Shown: positions 1 to 6,873, counted from the first letter of the stretch. The stretch is DNA of 7,494 nucleotides from Mollicutes bacterium (GCA_003559585.1 PWKX01000198.1:1-7494), one strand, 5' to 3'. A program made the numbers and translations. The notes: generated by a model not told the origin, from the letters alone.

Positions 1-322
1 AACCATAAACCACGTAAACCAAATCTTCTGATTCAGCTTTATCGATCACATACGATAATGCTTTTGGTGTTAAATTTTGTGTTTTTAAGCATGCATCGGT
101 ATGAATGTCATAGATAAGGCCCCCGTTGTTACAAGCAACGTAATGATCAGCGCCAATCATATTTGCAAATGGTTTGGCCATTTCGTAATTACGACCCGTA
201 GCCACCGCAATTTTAACACCTTGATTTTTTAAATCAAGCACCGCCTTAATCGTGCGCTTATCTAACGTTTTATCATCTTGCAATAAGGTTTGATCTAAAT
301 CAAACACTGCCATTTTTATCAT
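1..322 (-). CDS. Cof-type HAD-superfamily hydrolase, N-terminal part (partial at window edge)
   Basis: This is the first 107 codons of a haloacid dehalogenase-type phosphatase; the gene runs off the left edge. The protein begins MIKMAVFDLDQTLL. HAD motif I supplies the nucleophile and acid/base pair D8 and D10, motif II is ATGR at about 41-44, and a NNGG segment lies at 65-68, the place where Cof/YidA-type proteins carry N-G-A/G. These proteins are cytosolic, Mg-dependent phosphatases of sugar phosphates, FMN, PLP or similar small molecules; the substrate cannot be read from this fragment. Motif I has Q where DxDGT is usual, which is uncommon but leaves both aspartates intact. I chose the ATG at 322; a second ATG in frame at 313 gives MAVFDLDQ and is nearly as good. 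Neither has a strong Shine-Dalgarno site. The start lies only 16 bases beyond the tig terminator, so a separate promoter is not obvious. Family confident, specific function unknown. Confidence 0.85.
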   Translation of the reverse strand, partial: MIKMAVFDLDQTLLQDDKTLDKRTIKAVLDLKNQGVKIAVATGRNYEMAKPFANMIGADHYVACNNGGLIYDIHTDACLKTQNLTPKALSYVIDKAESEDLVYVVYG

Positions 323-338
323 GATTATCACACTCGTT

Positions 339-367
339 AAAAAACACTTCCGGAAGAAGTGTTTTTT
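339..367 (-). terminator. Rho-independent terminator of tig
   Basis: A perfect 12-base inverted repeat (AAAAAACACTTC / GAAGTGTTTTTT) with a 5-base loop lies 5 bases beyond the tig stop codon. The arms are A-rich on one side and T-rich on the other, so the hairpin has a U-tract on either strand. Only the minus strand has a gene that would need it. Seen directly; termination efficiency is inferred. Confidence 0.9.
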
Positions 368-372
368 ATCCT

Positions 373-1659
373 TTATTTTGTTTGGAGGTTATCAACAAGG
401 AAATCAATGGTTTTTCTAAAAACCACTTCTTGTTTAACCGCTTCAGGATTGACTTGACTTCTGAGCTGTTCCATTTCCATGTTATGTTGTTGTGCCAACT
501 CTTCGTATTTGTTTTCAATTTCATCTTCAGATGCTTCGATGCCTTCTTCTTTACTGATGGCTTCAATCGTTAAATTGTAACGGATTGATTTTTCAGCATC
601 TTGCATGAGTTTGGCTTCAAATTTTTCTTTATCCATTCCTGTTAATTGTAAATAAGTATCAAAATCTAAACCGTATTGTTGGGCTTGTTGCTTGGTGTTA
701 TCCATCATACGATTTTTTTCTTCTACAATCATTTCCTCAGGTAATGTCATGGTAGCGTTATTAGCCGCTTGATCAACCGCAAAGTCAATCGCTTTGTTTT
801 TGTTGGCTTCTTCTTTTTGTTGTTCTAAGGTTTGACGCGTATCGGCTTTTAATGCTTCAACGGTTTCAATGTTTTCTTTGTCTAAGTCTTTCACAAAGTC
901 ATCAGTTAACTCAGGCACTTCTTTAACTTTGATTTCATGAAGTTTAACTTTAAACACCGCGTCTTTTCCTTTAAGGTTTTCCGCTTGGTAATCTTCTGGG
1001 AAGGTAACCTCAACGTCTTTTTCATCACCAGCTTTTAAGCCGATCATTTTCTCTTCAAAACCAGGAATGAATTGACCACTGCCAATTTCTAATTCATGGT
1101 TTTCTGCTTTTCCACCTTCGAACGGTTCGCCGTCGACGAATCCTTCAAAGTCAAAGACCGCTGTGTCGCCTGTTTCTAAAGCGCCGTCTTCTTTTACAAT
1201 CAGTTCAGCGTTTTGTTCTTGCAGTTTCTTGATTTCCGCTGCAACTTCTTCATCGGTAACCTCATTTGATGGTGTTTCAAATTCAAGGTTTTTGTATTCA
1301 CCTAGTTCAATGTCCGGTTTTACCGCAACAGTTGCCTCATAAGTGAAGTCTTGACCTTTTTGAACATTTTGTACATCAAGGTCGATTTTCGGTTGTGAGA
1401 CCACCTGTAATTCATGTTCCATGATGGCCTGTGTGTAGGTTTCTTGCAAACAGTAGTTTAAAGCTTCTTCGTATAAACTTTCAACACCTTTGTTTTGCTC
1501 ATAAACCTTACGGGTTACTTTTCCTTTTCTAAATCCTTTGATTTCCACGTCATCTTTAATTTTATCAAACGCGTGATCAAGGCCTTTTTCAAATGTTTCT
1601 GCGTCAACATCAATGGTGAGTTTGACACGTGCATCTGATAACGTTTCTAGTTTAGCCAT
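373..1659 (-). CDS. tig: Trigger factor, ribosome-associated chaperone and peptidyl-prolyl isomerase
   Basis: A full-length 428-residue trigger factor, the usual size. It binds the ribosome near the exit tunnel and shields and folds nascent chains in the cytosol. Domain order is visible. The N-terminal ribosome-binding domain (about 1-115) carries the signature loop GFRKGKVTR at 42-50. The FKBP-like isomerase domain follows (about 155-245; GDTAVFDFEGFVDG, then IGSGQFIPGFE and FPEDY). The helical, charged C-terminal chaperone arms run from about 250 to 428. The signature normally reads GFRxGKxP; here Thr49 replaces the Pro. The start ATG at 1659 is supported by an AGGAGGT Shine-Dalgarno site at 1671-1677 with an 11-base gap, somewhat long but strong. 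A promoter lies just upstream (1695-1722) and a strong terminator follows the stop, so it can be expressed as a single gene. Readthrough from the upstream Nudix gene is also possible because no terminator is seen there. Confidence 0.97.
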   Translation of the reverse strand: MAKLETLSDARVKLTIDVDAETFEKGLDHAFDKIKDDVEIKGFRKGKVTRKVYEQNKGVESLYEEALNYCLQETYTQAIMEHELQVVSQPKIDLDVQNVQKGQDFTYEATVAVKPDIELGEYKNLEFETPSNEVTDEEVAAEIKKLQEQNAELIVKEDGALETGDTAVFDFEGFVDGEPFEGGKAENHELEIGSGQFIPGFEEKMIGLKAGDEKDVEVTFPEDYQAENLKGKDAVFKVKLHEIKVKEVPELTDDFVKDLDKENIETVEALKADTRQTLEQQKEEANKNKAIDFAVDQAANNATMTLPEEMIVEEKNRMMDNTKQQAQQYGLDFDTYLQLTGMDKEKFEAKLMQDAEKSIRYNLTIEAISKEEGIEASEDEIENKYEELAQQHNMEMEQLRSQVNPEAVKQEVVFRKTIDFLVDNLQTK

Positions 1660-1694
1660 AGTATAAAAATACCTCCTAAATTTAATCCTTGTTA

Positions 1695-1722
1695 ATTATA
1701 ACACATTGATAATGTTTGTAAA
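1695..1722 (-). promoter_or_regulatory. Sigma-A type promoter of tig with extended -10
   Basis: On the minus strand a TTTACA -35 box (1717-1722) is followed after 16 bases by a perfect TATAAT -10 (1695-1700). The -10 is preceded by TGT, making an extended -10 (TGnTATAAT). It lies 18 bases upstream of the tig Shine-Dalgarno site. Read directly from the sequence; activity is inferred. Confidence 0.8.
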
Positions 1723-1744
1723 CTATATTACTAAAAGAAAGCCA

Positions 1745-2245
1745 TTAGTCTTTTAAACTGTTCATGATTGCCAGTAATTCACGGTTTTGAATCGTTTTAA
1801 CAAACGGATCATCGTGATCTTCGTTGCTTAAAAGGCTAAGGGCGGTTTCTAAGGGTTGAAATGTCACTGACATCTTTAAATCAAGTTCTTCTTTTGTTAA
1901 TTGAAGTGCGGTTGGGGTTTTATTGACTTTACAAAAGAAATAATGATGTTCATAGCGCATCTCAGGGAAAAACTCTTTAATGATGCAGCGTTTTTCATAA
2001 TGTGTGACATCATAGCCTGTTTCTTCTTTAACCTCACGCACAAGTGCCGCTTCAGCGGTCTCGTTTGACTCTAATTGACCACCGGGCAAGGTATGCATGT
2101 TTTTGTTTTTCAAATAACACAAGCACAGTTGATCATCGATGAAAAAGATTGCTCTAGCGCCTTGTTGCTGTGGTAAGTGTTCAAAGTCACTCGGCGCTAA
2201 ATCATCGGCGATAACTTCAATGACGACTGGGTTATTGTTTGACAT
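1745..2245 (-). CDS. Nudix hydrolase (NTP or nucleoside-diphosphate-X pyrophosphatase)
   Basis: A 166-residue protein with a complete Nudix box at about 56-78: G-x5-E-x7-REVKEETGY, matching GX5EX7REUXEEXGU with all metal-binding glutamates. Such enzymes cleave X-linked nucleoside diphosphates, oxidised dNTPs or RNA 5' triphosphate ends. The substrate cannot be decided from the motif. The N-terminal layout (QGARAIFFIDDQLCLCY...LPGG) resembles the common small Firmicutes Nudix type rather than a clearly diagnosed MutT or RppH. The ATG at 2245 overlaps the last 14 bases of the upstream RNase J gene; a TTG at 2248 directly before it is a possible alternative start. A weak GGTG at 2253-2256 is the only Shine-Dalgarno candidate, so translation is probably coupled to the RNase J gene. 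No terminator follows before tig. Family certain; role open, with RNA 5'-end processing or nucleotide-pool cleaning as the main options. Confidence 0.9.
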   Translation of the reverse strand: MSNNNPVVIEVIADDLAPSDFEHLPQQQGARAIFFIDDQLCLCYLKNKNMHTLPGGQLESNETAEAALVREVKEETGYDVTHYEKRCIIKEFFPEMRYEHHYFFCKVNKTPTALQLTKEELDLKMSVTFQPLETALSLLSNEDHDDPFVKTIQNRELLAIMNSLKD

Positions 2246-3908
2246 CAATTAACACCGGAATCACAATGGGTTTTCTGGATGTGGTTTTAAATAAGTGTTT
2301 AGAAATATCTTCGCGTAAACGTTCTTTAAACAAACGCCAATCGACATATTTCCGTTGCATGATCTCAGCTGATACATCATCAAAAATACCAATCACTTCT
2401 TTAATCAACTCTTCGCTGTCTTTCATATAAACAAACCCACGTGAAATGATTTCAGGTTGATCGACGATTTTTTTGCGTTTTGCATCGATATGACCAATGA
2501 CTAACATCACACCATCTTGTGATAAAATTTCGCGGTCTTTTAAGACCACATCGCTCAAATCACTATCTAAAATGCCATCCACCAACACATCACCGTGTTT
2601 AATACGGTCTGTTTGTTTGGTTAACTGTCCACCTTTAAAACGTAGGACTTCGCCATTATCTAGTAGATGGATGTTGCGGTCTTGATAACCCATTTGTTTA
2701 CCGATTTTTTTCATGGCATAAAAATGACGGTATTCACCAATCACAGGAACAAAGTGTTCAGGGTTTAAAATGTTAAGCATCAGTTTCACATCTTCACTGT
2801 TAGCATGTGAAGGCAACAACATTTTTTTATCGATGTTCAATAAATTAATATCATGACGGTATAACACATCTAAGGTCCGTGCCGCGATTTTTTCAGTCCC
2901 TGGCACAGGTGGGGTCATGAGGATTACCTTGTCATCTTGATTTAAATGAATCAAACGGTCTTGTTTTTTCACCATGCGTTGTAGCATATAAAACGGTTCA
3001 TGGCGTTCACCTGTCACTAAAACCAAGGTGTTTTCTAAGGTGTTTTGGTTGTTTTCATCAATAAACTTAAGTTTACGTAGTTTGTGTTCAGGTATTTTTA
3101 AAACATCAAGATTTAAAGCAATGTCTACCATCCGTTGTGCTTTTCGGCCAATGATGGCGATATCGCGGTCGTATTTTAACGCGAGATTAATCACTTTTTG
3201 AATTCTAAAAATATCGGTAGAAAAAGTACTCACAACCATCCGGCGACCCTTCGCCTTTAAAAAGGCTTGGTCTAAAATATGGTTAAGCGATTTTGATGTT
3301 TGACTTTGTTGACCGTGTTCAGCGCCTAAAGACTCACTTAAAAAGGCCAATACTTTCTTTTGGGCAATATTGGCTAAGCGTTCAAACGATGTTTTATAAG
3401 CCGCCTCAACGTTTTGATCAAACGTGTAATCAGGGCTATAAACGATCATGCCGTCTTCTGTGTCAAAGGCCATTCCAATCGATTCTGGGATAGAGTGGGT
3501 GGTTTGGTAAAATGACACGGTGACGTTGTTAAACGCAAACACCGAATCTTTGGTGATGGTGTTTAAGGTGTAATCTTCTGGTTTCATGTTGTTTTCTTGT
3601 AAGGAATCTTTCAATAACGCTAAGGTAAAATAGGTGCCGTATACGGGCACAGAGAATTCTTTTAATACTTTGGGCATGGCACCGATATGGTCTTCATGTC
3701 CATGGGATAAAAAGATCCCTTTGATGCGGCTTTGATTGCGTGTTAAGTATGAAAAATCTGGTAACACCGCATCCACACCATACAGTTCGTCTGTTGGGTA
3801 TTTTAATCCGGCGTCTAAAATGTAGATGGCATTGTCTATTTCTAAGACAAACATGTTTTTACCATCTTCACCAAGACCGCCTAAAGCAAAAAAATCTATT
3901 TGGCTCAT
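2232..3908 (-). CDS. Ribonuclease J family metallo-beta-lactamase/beta-CASP nuclease (J2-like or divergent)
   Basis: A 558-residue protein of normal RNase J length. RNase J enzymes are cytosolic 5'-to-3' exo- and endoribonucleases for mRNA decay and rRNA maturation, often as J1/J2 complexes. Visible parts: metallo-beta-lactamase motif SHGHEDH (68-74; H69, H71, D73, H74), H138 in TTHSIPES, D160 in YSPDYTFD, the beta-CASP region in the middle, PSHA with H368, and the C-terminal dimer-type domain from about 440 (VLVDGILDSD, IISRGFVYMKDSEEL). Several usually conserved spots differ: I390 stands where the family commonly has the ligand His in VHGEYR, GERHEP replaces GSQGEP, and SESLGAE replaces SDSTNAE. 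I therefore leave the symbol open between rnjA and rnjB and suspect a J2-like or partly inactive paralogue. The ATG at 3908 has AGGAGG at 3916-3921 with a 7-base gap. It is the first gene of a unit with the overlapping Nudix gene. Confidence 0.93.
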   Translation of the reverse strand: MSQIDFFALGGLGEDGKNMFVLEIDNAIYILDAGLKYPTDELYGVDAVLPDFSYLTRNQSRIKGIFLSHGHEDHIGAMPKVLKEFSVPVYGTYFTLALLKDSLQENNMKPEDYTLNTITKDSVFAFNNVTVSFYQTTHSIPESIGMAFDTEDGMIVYSPDYTFDQNVEAAYKTSFERLANIAQKKVLAFLSESLGAEHGQQSQTSKSLNHILDQAFLKAKGRRMVVSTFSTDIFRIQKVINLALKYDRDIAIIGRKAQRMVDIALNLDVLKIPEHKLRKLKFIDENNQNTLENTLVLVTGERHEPFYMLQRMVKKQDRLIHLNQDDKVILMTPPVPGTEKIAARTLDVLYRHDINLLNIDKKMLLPSHANSEDVKLMLNILNPEHFVPVIGEYRHFYAMKKIGKQMGYQDRNIHLLDNGEVLRFKGGQLTKQTDRIKHGDVLVDGILDSDLSDVVLKDREILSQDGVMLVIGHIDAKRKKIVDQPEIISRGFVYMKDSEELIKEVIGIFDDVSAEIMQRKYVDWRLFKERLREDISKHLFKTTSRKPIVIPVLIDVKQ

Positions 3909-3940
3909 GGGTAACCCTCCTAAGCTTCTTTAACTAAATT

Positions 3941-3969
3941 ATTATAACATAAGCAAGACTATAATATAA
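3941..3969 (-). promoter_or_regulatory. Promoter of the RNase J-Nudix unit, extended -10
   Basis: On the minus strand a perfect TATAAT (3941-3946) is preceded by TGT, giving the same TGTTATAAT element as the tig promoter. At a 17-base spacing the -35 (3964-3969) reads TTATAT, a poor match, so the extended -10 probably carries most of the recognition. The Shine-Dalgarno site starts about 20 bases downstream. In the rest of the 136-base divergent gap I find no convincing plus-strand promoter for recU. Confidence 0.65.
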
Positions 3970-4044
3970 CACACTGGACAGGATTCCACAAAATATACGG
4001 TGAATTCTTGGCAAATATGATAAACTATATTTGGTGGTGATACA

Positions 4045-4638
4045 ATGATTAATTATCCTACGAAAAAAGCACGGCCAGTCAATGCGCAACCAACCAAAAG
4101 TCATAAAAACCGTGGTGTGCGTCTTGAAAAGCTGATCAATGACACAAATGCATACTATTTAGCGCAAAACATTGCGGTCATTCATAAAAAACCTGTGCCT
4201 GTTCAAATTGTAAACGTGGCTTACCCACGTCGCTCACTGGCACAAATCAAAGAAGCGTATTATAAAACACCCTCAACCACCGATTATAACGGACTTTATC
4301 AAGGTCAGTACATCGATTTTGATGTTAAAGAAACAAAGTCTAACACATCGTTTCCTTTAAAAAACATTCACCAACATCAAATAGACCATTTAAAAGCGGT
4401 CCATGAACATGGTGGTTTAGCGTTTATCATTATTTATGTTTATCGGTTTGATCAAGCGTTTTTACTGCCTTATCCATCGATTGACATCTTTTTAAAAAGG
4501 GCTAAAACTGGACGAAAATCAATGACGTTAGATGAAATTAAAACCCACGGTTTTGTCATTCAAGAAGGCTTTAGACCGCGTTTAGATTATTTAAAAGCAT
4601 TAGATACTTGGCAAGCTTCTTTTAAAAACTCAGCGTAA
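4045..4638 (+). CDS. recU: Holliday junction resolvase RecU
   Basis: A 197-residue protein clearly alignable to Bacillus RecU across its length: INYP at the start, NRGVRLEKLINDTNAYY at about 22-38, IAVIHKKPVPVQIVNV at 43-58, STTDYNG at 77-83, YIDFDVKETK at 89-98, and HQHQIDHL near 109-116. RecU cuts four-way DNA junctions during recombination repair and chromosome segregation, working with RuvAB and RecA. Probable catalytic residues of the nuclease fold are D80, D93 and K95. D93 sits where I recall Glu in the Bacillus protein (EAKETK), a conservative change. The ATG has GGTGGTGA at 4033-4040 with a gap of 4 bases. In Bacillus recU is followed by ponA (a penicillin-binding protein). Here it stands alone on its strand, divergent from the RNase J gene, convergent with a GGDEF gene and closed by its own terminator. 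Confidence 0.96.
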   Translation: MINYPTKKARPVNAQPTKSHKNRGVRLEKLINDTNAYYLAQNIAVIHKKPVPVQIVNVAYPRRSLAQIKEAYYKTPSTTDYNGLYQGQYIDFDVKETKSNTSFPLKNIHQHQIDHLKAVHEHGGLAFIIIYVYRFDQAFLLPYPSIDIFLKRAKTGRKSMTLDEIKTHGFVIQEGFRPRLDYLKALDTWQASFKNSA

Positions 4639-4649
4639 GCTGGGTTTTT
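4624..4649. terminator. Bidirectional terminator shared by recU and the convergent GGDEF gene
   Basis: AAAAACTCAGC / GCTGGGTTTTT pair around a GTAA loop (GNRA-type in the plus-strand RNA), with one G-T wobble and a run of six T on the plus strand. The recU stop codon TAA forms the last three bases of the loop (4636-4638). The last base of the GGDEF gene's stop codon (4649) lies in the T-run. On the minus strand the hairpin ends in GAGTTTTTAAA, so it can also end the GGDEF operon. The two genes are only 10 bases apart. Confidence 0.85.
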
Positions 4650-6154
4650 TATTGGTTATTAATCCAATTTTTTAACCGTGCTTTATAATCTGCGGACGTT
4701 TTATCTTTCATACGATATAACGCTTGGTCCGCTTCTTTAAAGACCGTTTCAAATTTCATTTCGGCGTGTTCTCTTACTTTATGTCCAATCGCAATAGAAA
4801 TTTCTTTTAATGGATCATCATCTTGACACTGGTTGAGGATCGCATTTTCTAACGATGATAAGATTTGTTCATCGGCTTCTTTAACGATGATCATAAACTC
4901 ATCCCCACCAGAGCGGATTAACCAATGTTCATCATCGGTGGTGGCGATCATTTTATCGACAAACCGTTTGATAAGTTCATCGCCTTTTCGGTGCCCAAAG
5001 TGATCGTTAAAAAACTTTAAACCGTTGATATCTAAAATGATCACCCCAAAGGATGGGTATTCATTTTCTAACAGCTCAATTGAGTTTTCTAAAAAGTTAC
5101 GGTTGTAAATGCCTGTCATGACATCATAGTTTTTGGTTGTCTCTAACTCGGCAATCAATTGCACAAACTTTGTTTCATCATAAAACAAATACAAGTGACC
5201 CTCTACATCAAAACGGTCTAGTTTAAGTGTTTTACGTACTGTATAGTAATACGGTTTATTTTGGTGTTTATCATCGACAGCATCGATGTCTTCATACAAA
5301 ATCACCTGTGCATTTAAGACGCGCATCGCGGCTTGAATGTGTCTGGTTTCAAGAATATCATAATCGTCTTTTAACGGTTTTGAAGCGTCAATGATGGTGC
5401 CGTTGTTGTCGGTTAAAATATAAACTTCTCGCATGCTATCAAGCACGTCTTTACGTCCTTGTTGGAGTAACGCGTAGTAAAAATCACGGCGGTAAATAAA
5501 GTGATATAACCCGAACGTGAAAATCACAACACTAAAATACGTTGGATCGATGTAAAAGGCAAAGATATATACATGAATCACGTTTAACAATAAAGCGATT
5601 AAAATGGTTAGCGTAAAAAAGATAAACGGCAACTTGTATTCTTGTTTATAAGGAATATTACGGTAATAAATTAAAAACTTGATGACACTGTATAAAACTA
5701 AAACATAGCTGATCAGCATATGAACGATGAATAAAGGCGCCGCGTAAGAATCCATCAGTTGTGATTGGCTGGTGACTTCCGCTGAGGTAAACGGCAACAT
5801 CAAACGGTGCAAGTCGTTAGAAAAGGTGATGGATAAGTGGATGAGAAAAACGATCACCACAACAGGGTGTAACCATTTGGGCGCGGCTTGTTTGGTGTAG
5901 GCATAGATTGTTTTTAATAAATAATAGGTTAATAAAAAAATCATTGGATACACCATTAAATGTAAGTAATAAGCGATGACCAAATCAGAGATTAAATACT
6001 TGATTAACATGTTTAAACTCCACACGAAAACAAGCGTCATCATCACGCTTAAGTGTTGGAATCGATGGTTCTGTTTTTGACGGTATAGCTCAACGACAGG
6101 CACTAAAGACAACATCGCCGCTAACACCATCATCACCACTTGAAAATCACGCAT
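4649..6154 (-). CDS. 7TM sensor - PAS-like - GGDEF diguanylate cyclase
   Basis: A 501-residue membrane protein predicted to make cyclic di-GMP from two GTP. The first ~222 residues hold seven hydrophobic segments (about 4-22, 36-53, 58-82, 94-111, 139-163, 174-200, 203-222). Their layout, including SNDLHRLM at 112-119, resembles the 7TM sensor region found in some histidine kinases. A PAS-like domain follows (about 236-335; YILTDNNGTIIDAS). The GGDEF domain spans about 338-490: DVMTGIYNR at 344-352, LDINGLKFFND at 374-384, RSGGDEF at 414-420, and EADQALYRMK at 474-483. The catalytic GGDEF is intact. The RxxD inhibitory site expected just before it reads D408-D-E-H411... by position (D at -9, H at -6 from the first G), so product feedback at that site is probably absent. 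The ATG at 6154 has AGGA at 6161-6164, 6 bases away, overlapping the yaaA stop. It is the last gene of the msrB-yaaA unit. No EAL or HD-GYP gene is in the window. Confidence 0.92.
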   Translation of the reverse strand: MRDFQVVMMVLAAMLSLVPVVELYRQKQNHRFQHLSVMMTLVFVWSLNMLIKYLISDLVIAYYLHLMVYPMIFLLTYYLLKTIYAYTKQAAPKWLHPVVVIVFLIHLSITFSNDLHRLMLPFTSAEVTSQSQLMDSYAAPLFIVHMLISYVLVLYSVIKFLIYYRNIPYKQEYKLPFIFFTLTILIALLLNVIHVYIFAFYIDPTYFSVVIFTFGLYHFIYRRDFYYALLQQGRKDVLDSMREVYILTDNNGTIIDASKPLKDDYDILETRHIQAAMRVLNAQVILYEDIDAVDDKHQNKPYYYTVRKTLKLDRFDVEGHLYLFYDETKFVQLIAELETTKNYDVMTGIYNRNFLENSIELLENEYPSFGVIILDINGLKFFNDHFGHRKGDELIKRFVDKMIATTDDEHWLIRSGGDEFMIIVKEADEQILSSLENAILNQCQDDDPLKEISIAIGHKVREHAEMKFETVFKEADQALYRMKDKTSADYKARLKNWINNQ

Positions 6155-6162
6155 ACAAATTC

Positions 6163-6873
6163 CTACTTTTCAGGTTTAATAAAAACCATTGTTTTGGTAT
6201 TAGACATGGATGATTGGTAACGATAACCATCGATGTTAAACGTTTGTAATGCTTGTGGATTATCCGCTTTTTTAAGCGCGATTTGATGGACAAATTTTCC
6301 CCGCATTTTTTTGTTTTCCATCGCGTGTGAAGTGAGTTTACCTTGTTTTTCCTTTTTAAAAACGATGTCGATCATCGTCACATCTGCTTGATCGATGGCA
6401 TCGCTATATTCTTTAGAGGCTAAGTTGATGATGGTTTCTCCTTGAAGATAGGCGCTGAGTGAAGCTTTCCAAATATCTTTTAGAAACACACCGTCTTTTT
6501 TTACACCCATCGGCAACCGGTAGTGGCCAATGACGTCAGTGGGTCTAACTAAACCATAAAGCCCACTCATAATCAATAGATGATCGTTTAAAAAAGCCTG
6601 CGCCGCTTCATCTAAAGATTGAGCATCTAGGTGTTTAAATTGATGCCCGGTGTAAGCGTGTAACGCGTGATGGGCTTCGTGAAAGTTTTGAAACCGCTCA
6701 TAATTGGCTTTGGCAATCGTTTCATTGACAGAAAAGAGCTGTTGTAAATCTTGGATGGATTGTGATGTCAACCATGACAACAAGTTTTGTGTGATATGGG
6801 TAAAAAGAGGCCGCGTTGTGCCCGTGGTTGCTGTTTTAGTCATGGTTTTAGATGGGGCAATGATGATTTTCAT
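6163..6873 (-). CDS. yaaA: YaaA/UPF0246 family peroxide-stress protein
   Basis: A 236-residue cytosolic protein of the YaaA (DUF328) family, close to the usual length. In E. coli, YaaA is induced by peroxide through OxyR and lowers free iron, limiting Fenton damage; DNA binding has also been reported for the family. Characteristic blocks are present: IAPSKTM (5-11, usually SPAKTL), YTGHQFKHLDA (74-84), MSGLYGLVRPTDVIGHYRLPM (102-122), NLASKEY (150-156) and the basic KKMRGKF (188-194). The start ATG overlaps the msrB stop in an ATGA arrangement (4 bases), with GGTGAGG just upstream, so translation is likely coupled. The GGDEF gene starts 8 bases after the stop. Pairing with msrB fits an oxidative-stress role. 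Family confident; the iron function is transferred from E. coli. Confidence 0.94.
   Translation of the reverse strand: MKIIIAPSKTMTKTATTGTTRPLFTHITQNLLSWLTSQSIQDLQQLFSVNETIAKANYERFQNFHEAHHALHAYTGHQFKHLDAQSLDEAAQAFLNDHLLIMSGLYGLVRPTDVIGHYRLPMGVKKDGVFLKDIWKASLSAYLQGETIINLASKEYSDAIDQADVTMIDIVFKKEKQGKLTSHAMENKKMRGKFVHQIALKKADNPQALQTFNIDGYRYQSSMSNTKTMVFIKPEK

Noticed and set aside
366..573. Two short open frames, one per strand, over the end of tig
   Set aside because: They lie over the conserved C-terminal part of tig in other frames, have no ribosome site or family likeness, and are shadows.
2246..2248. TTG as the Nudix start
   Set aside because: An ATG follows immediately and is the simpler start; the difference is one residue.
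2239..3937. Four plus-strand open frames of 62-66 codons across the RNase J gene
   Set aside because: All are antisense to a well-conserved coding sequence, with compositions typical of reversed coding sequence; no sign of real genes.
3975..4021. Possible recU promoter from TGGACA (3975-3980) and TATGAT (4016-4021)
   Set aside because: The spacing is 35 bases, and neither box has an acceptable partner at 16-18 bases.
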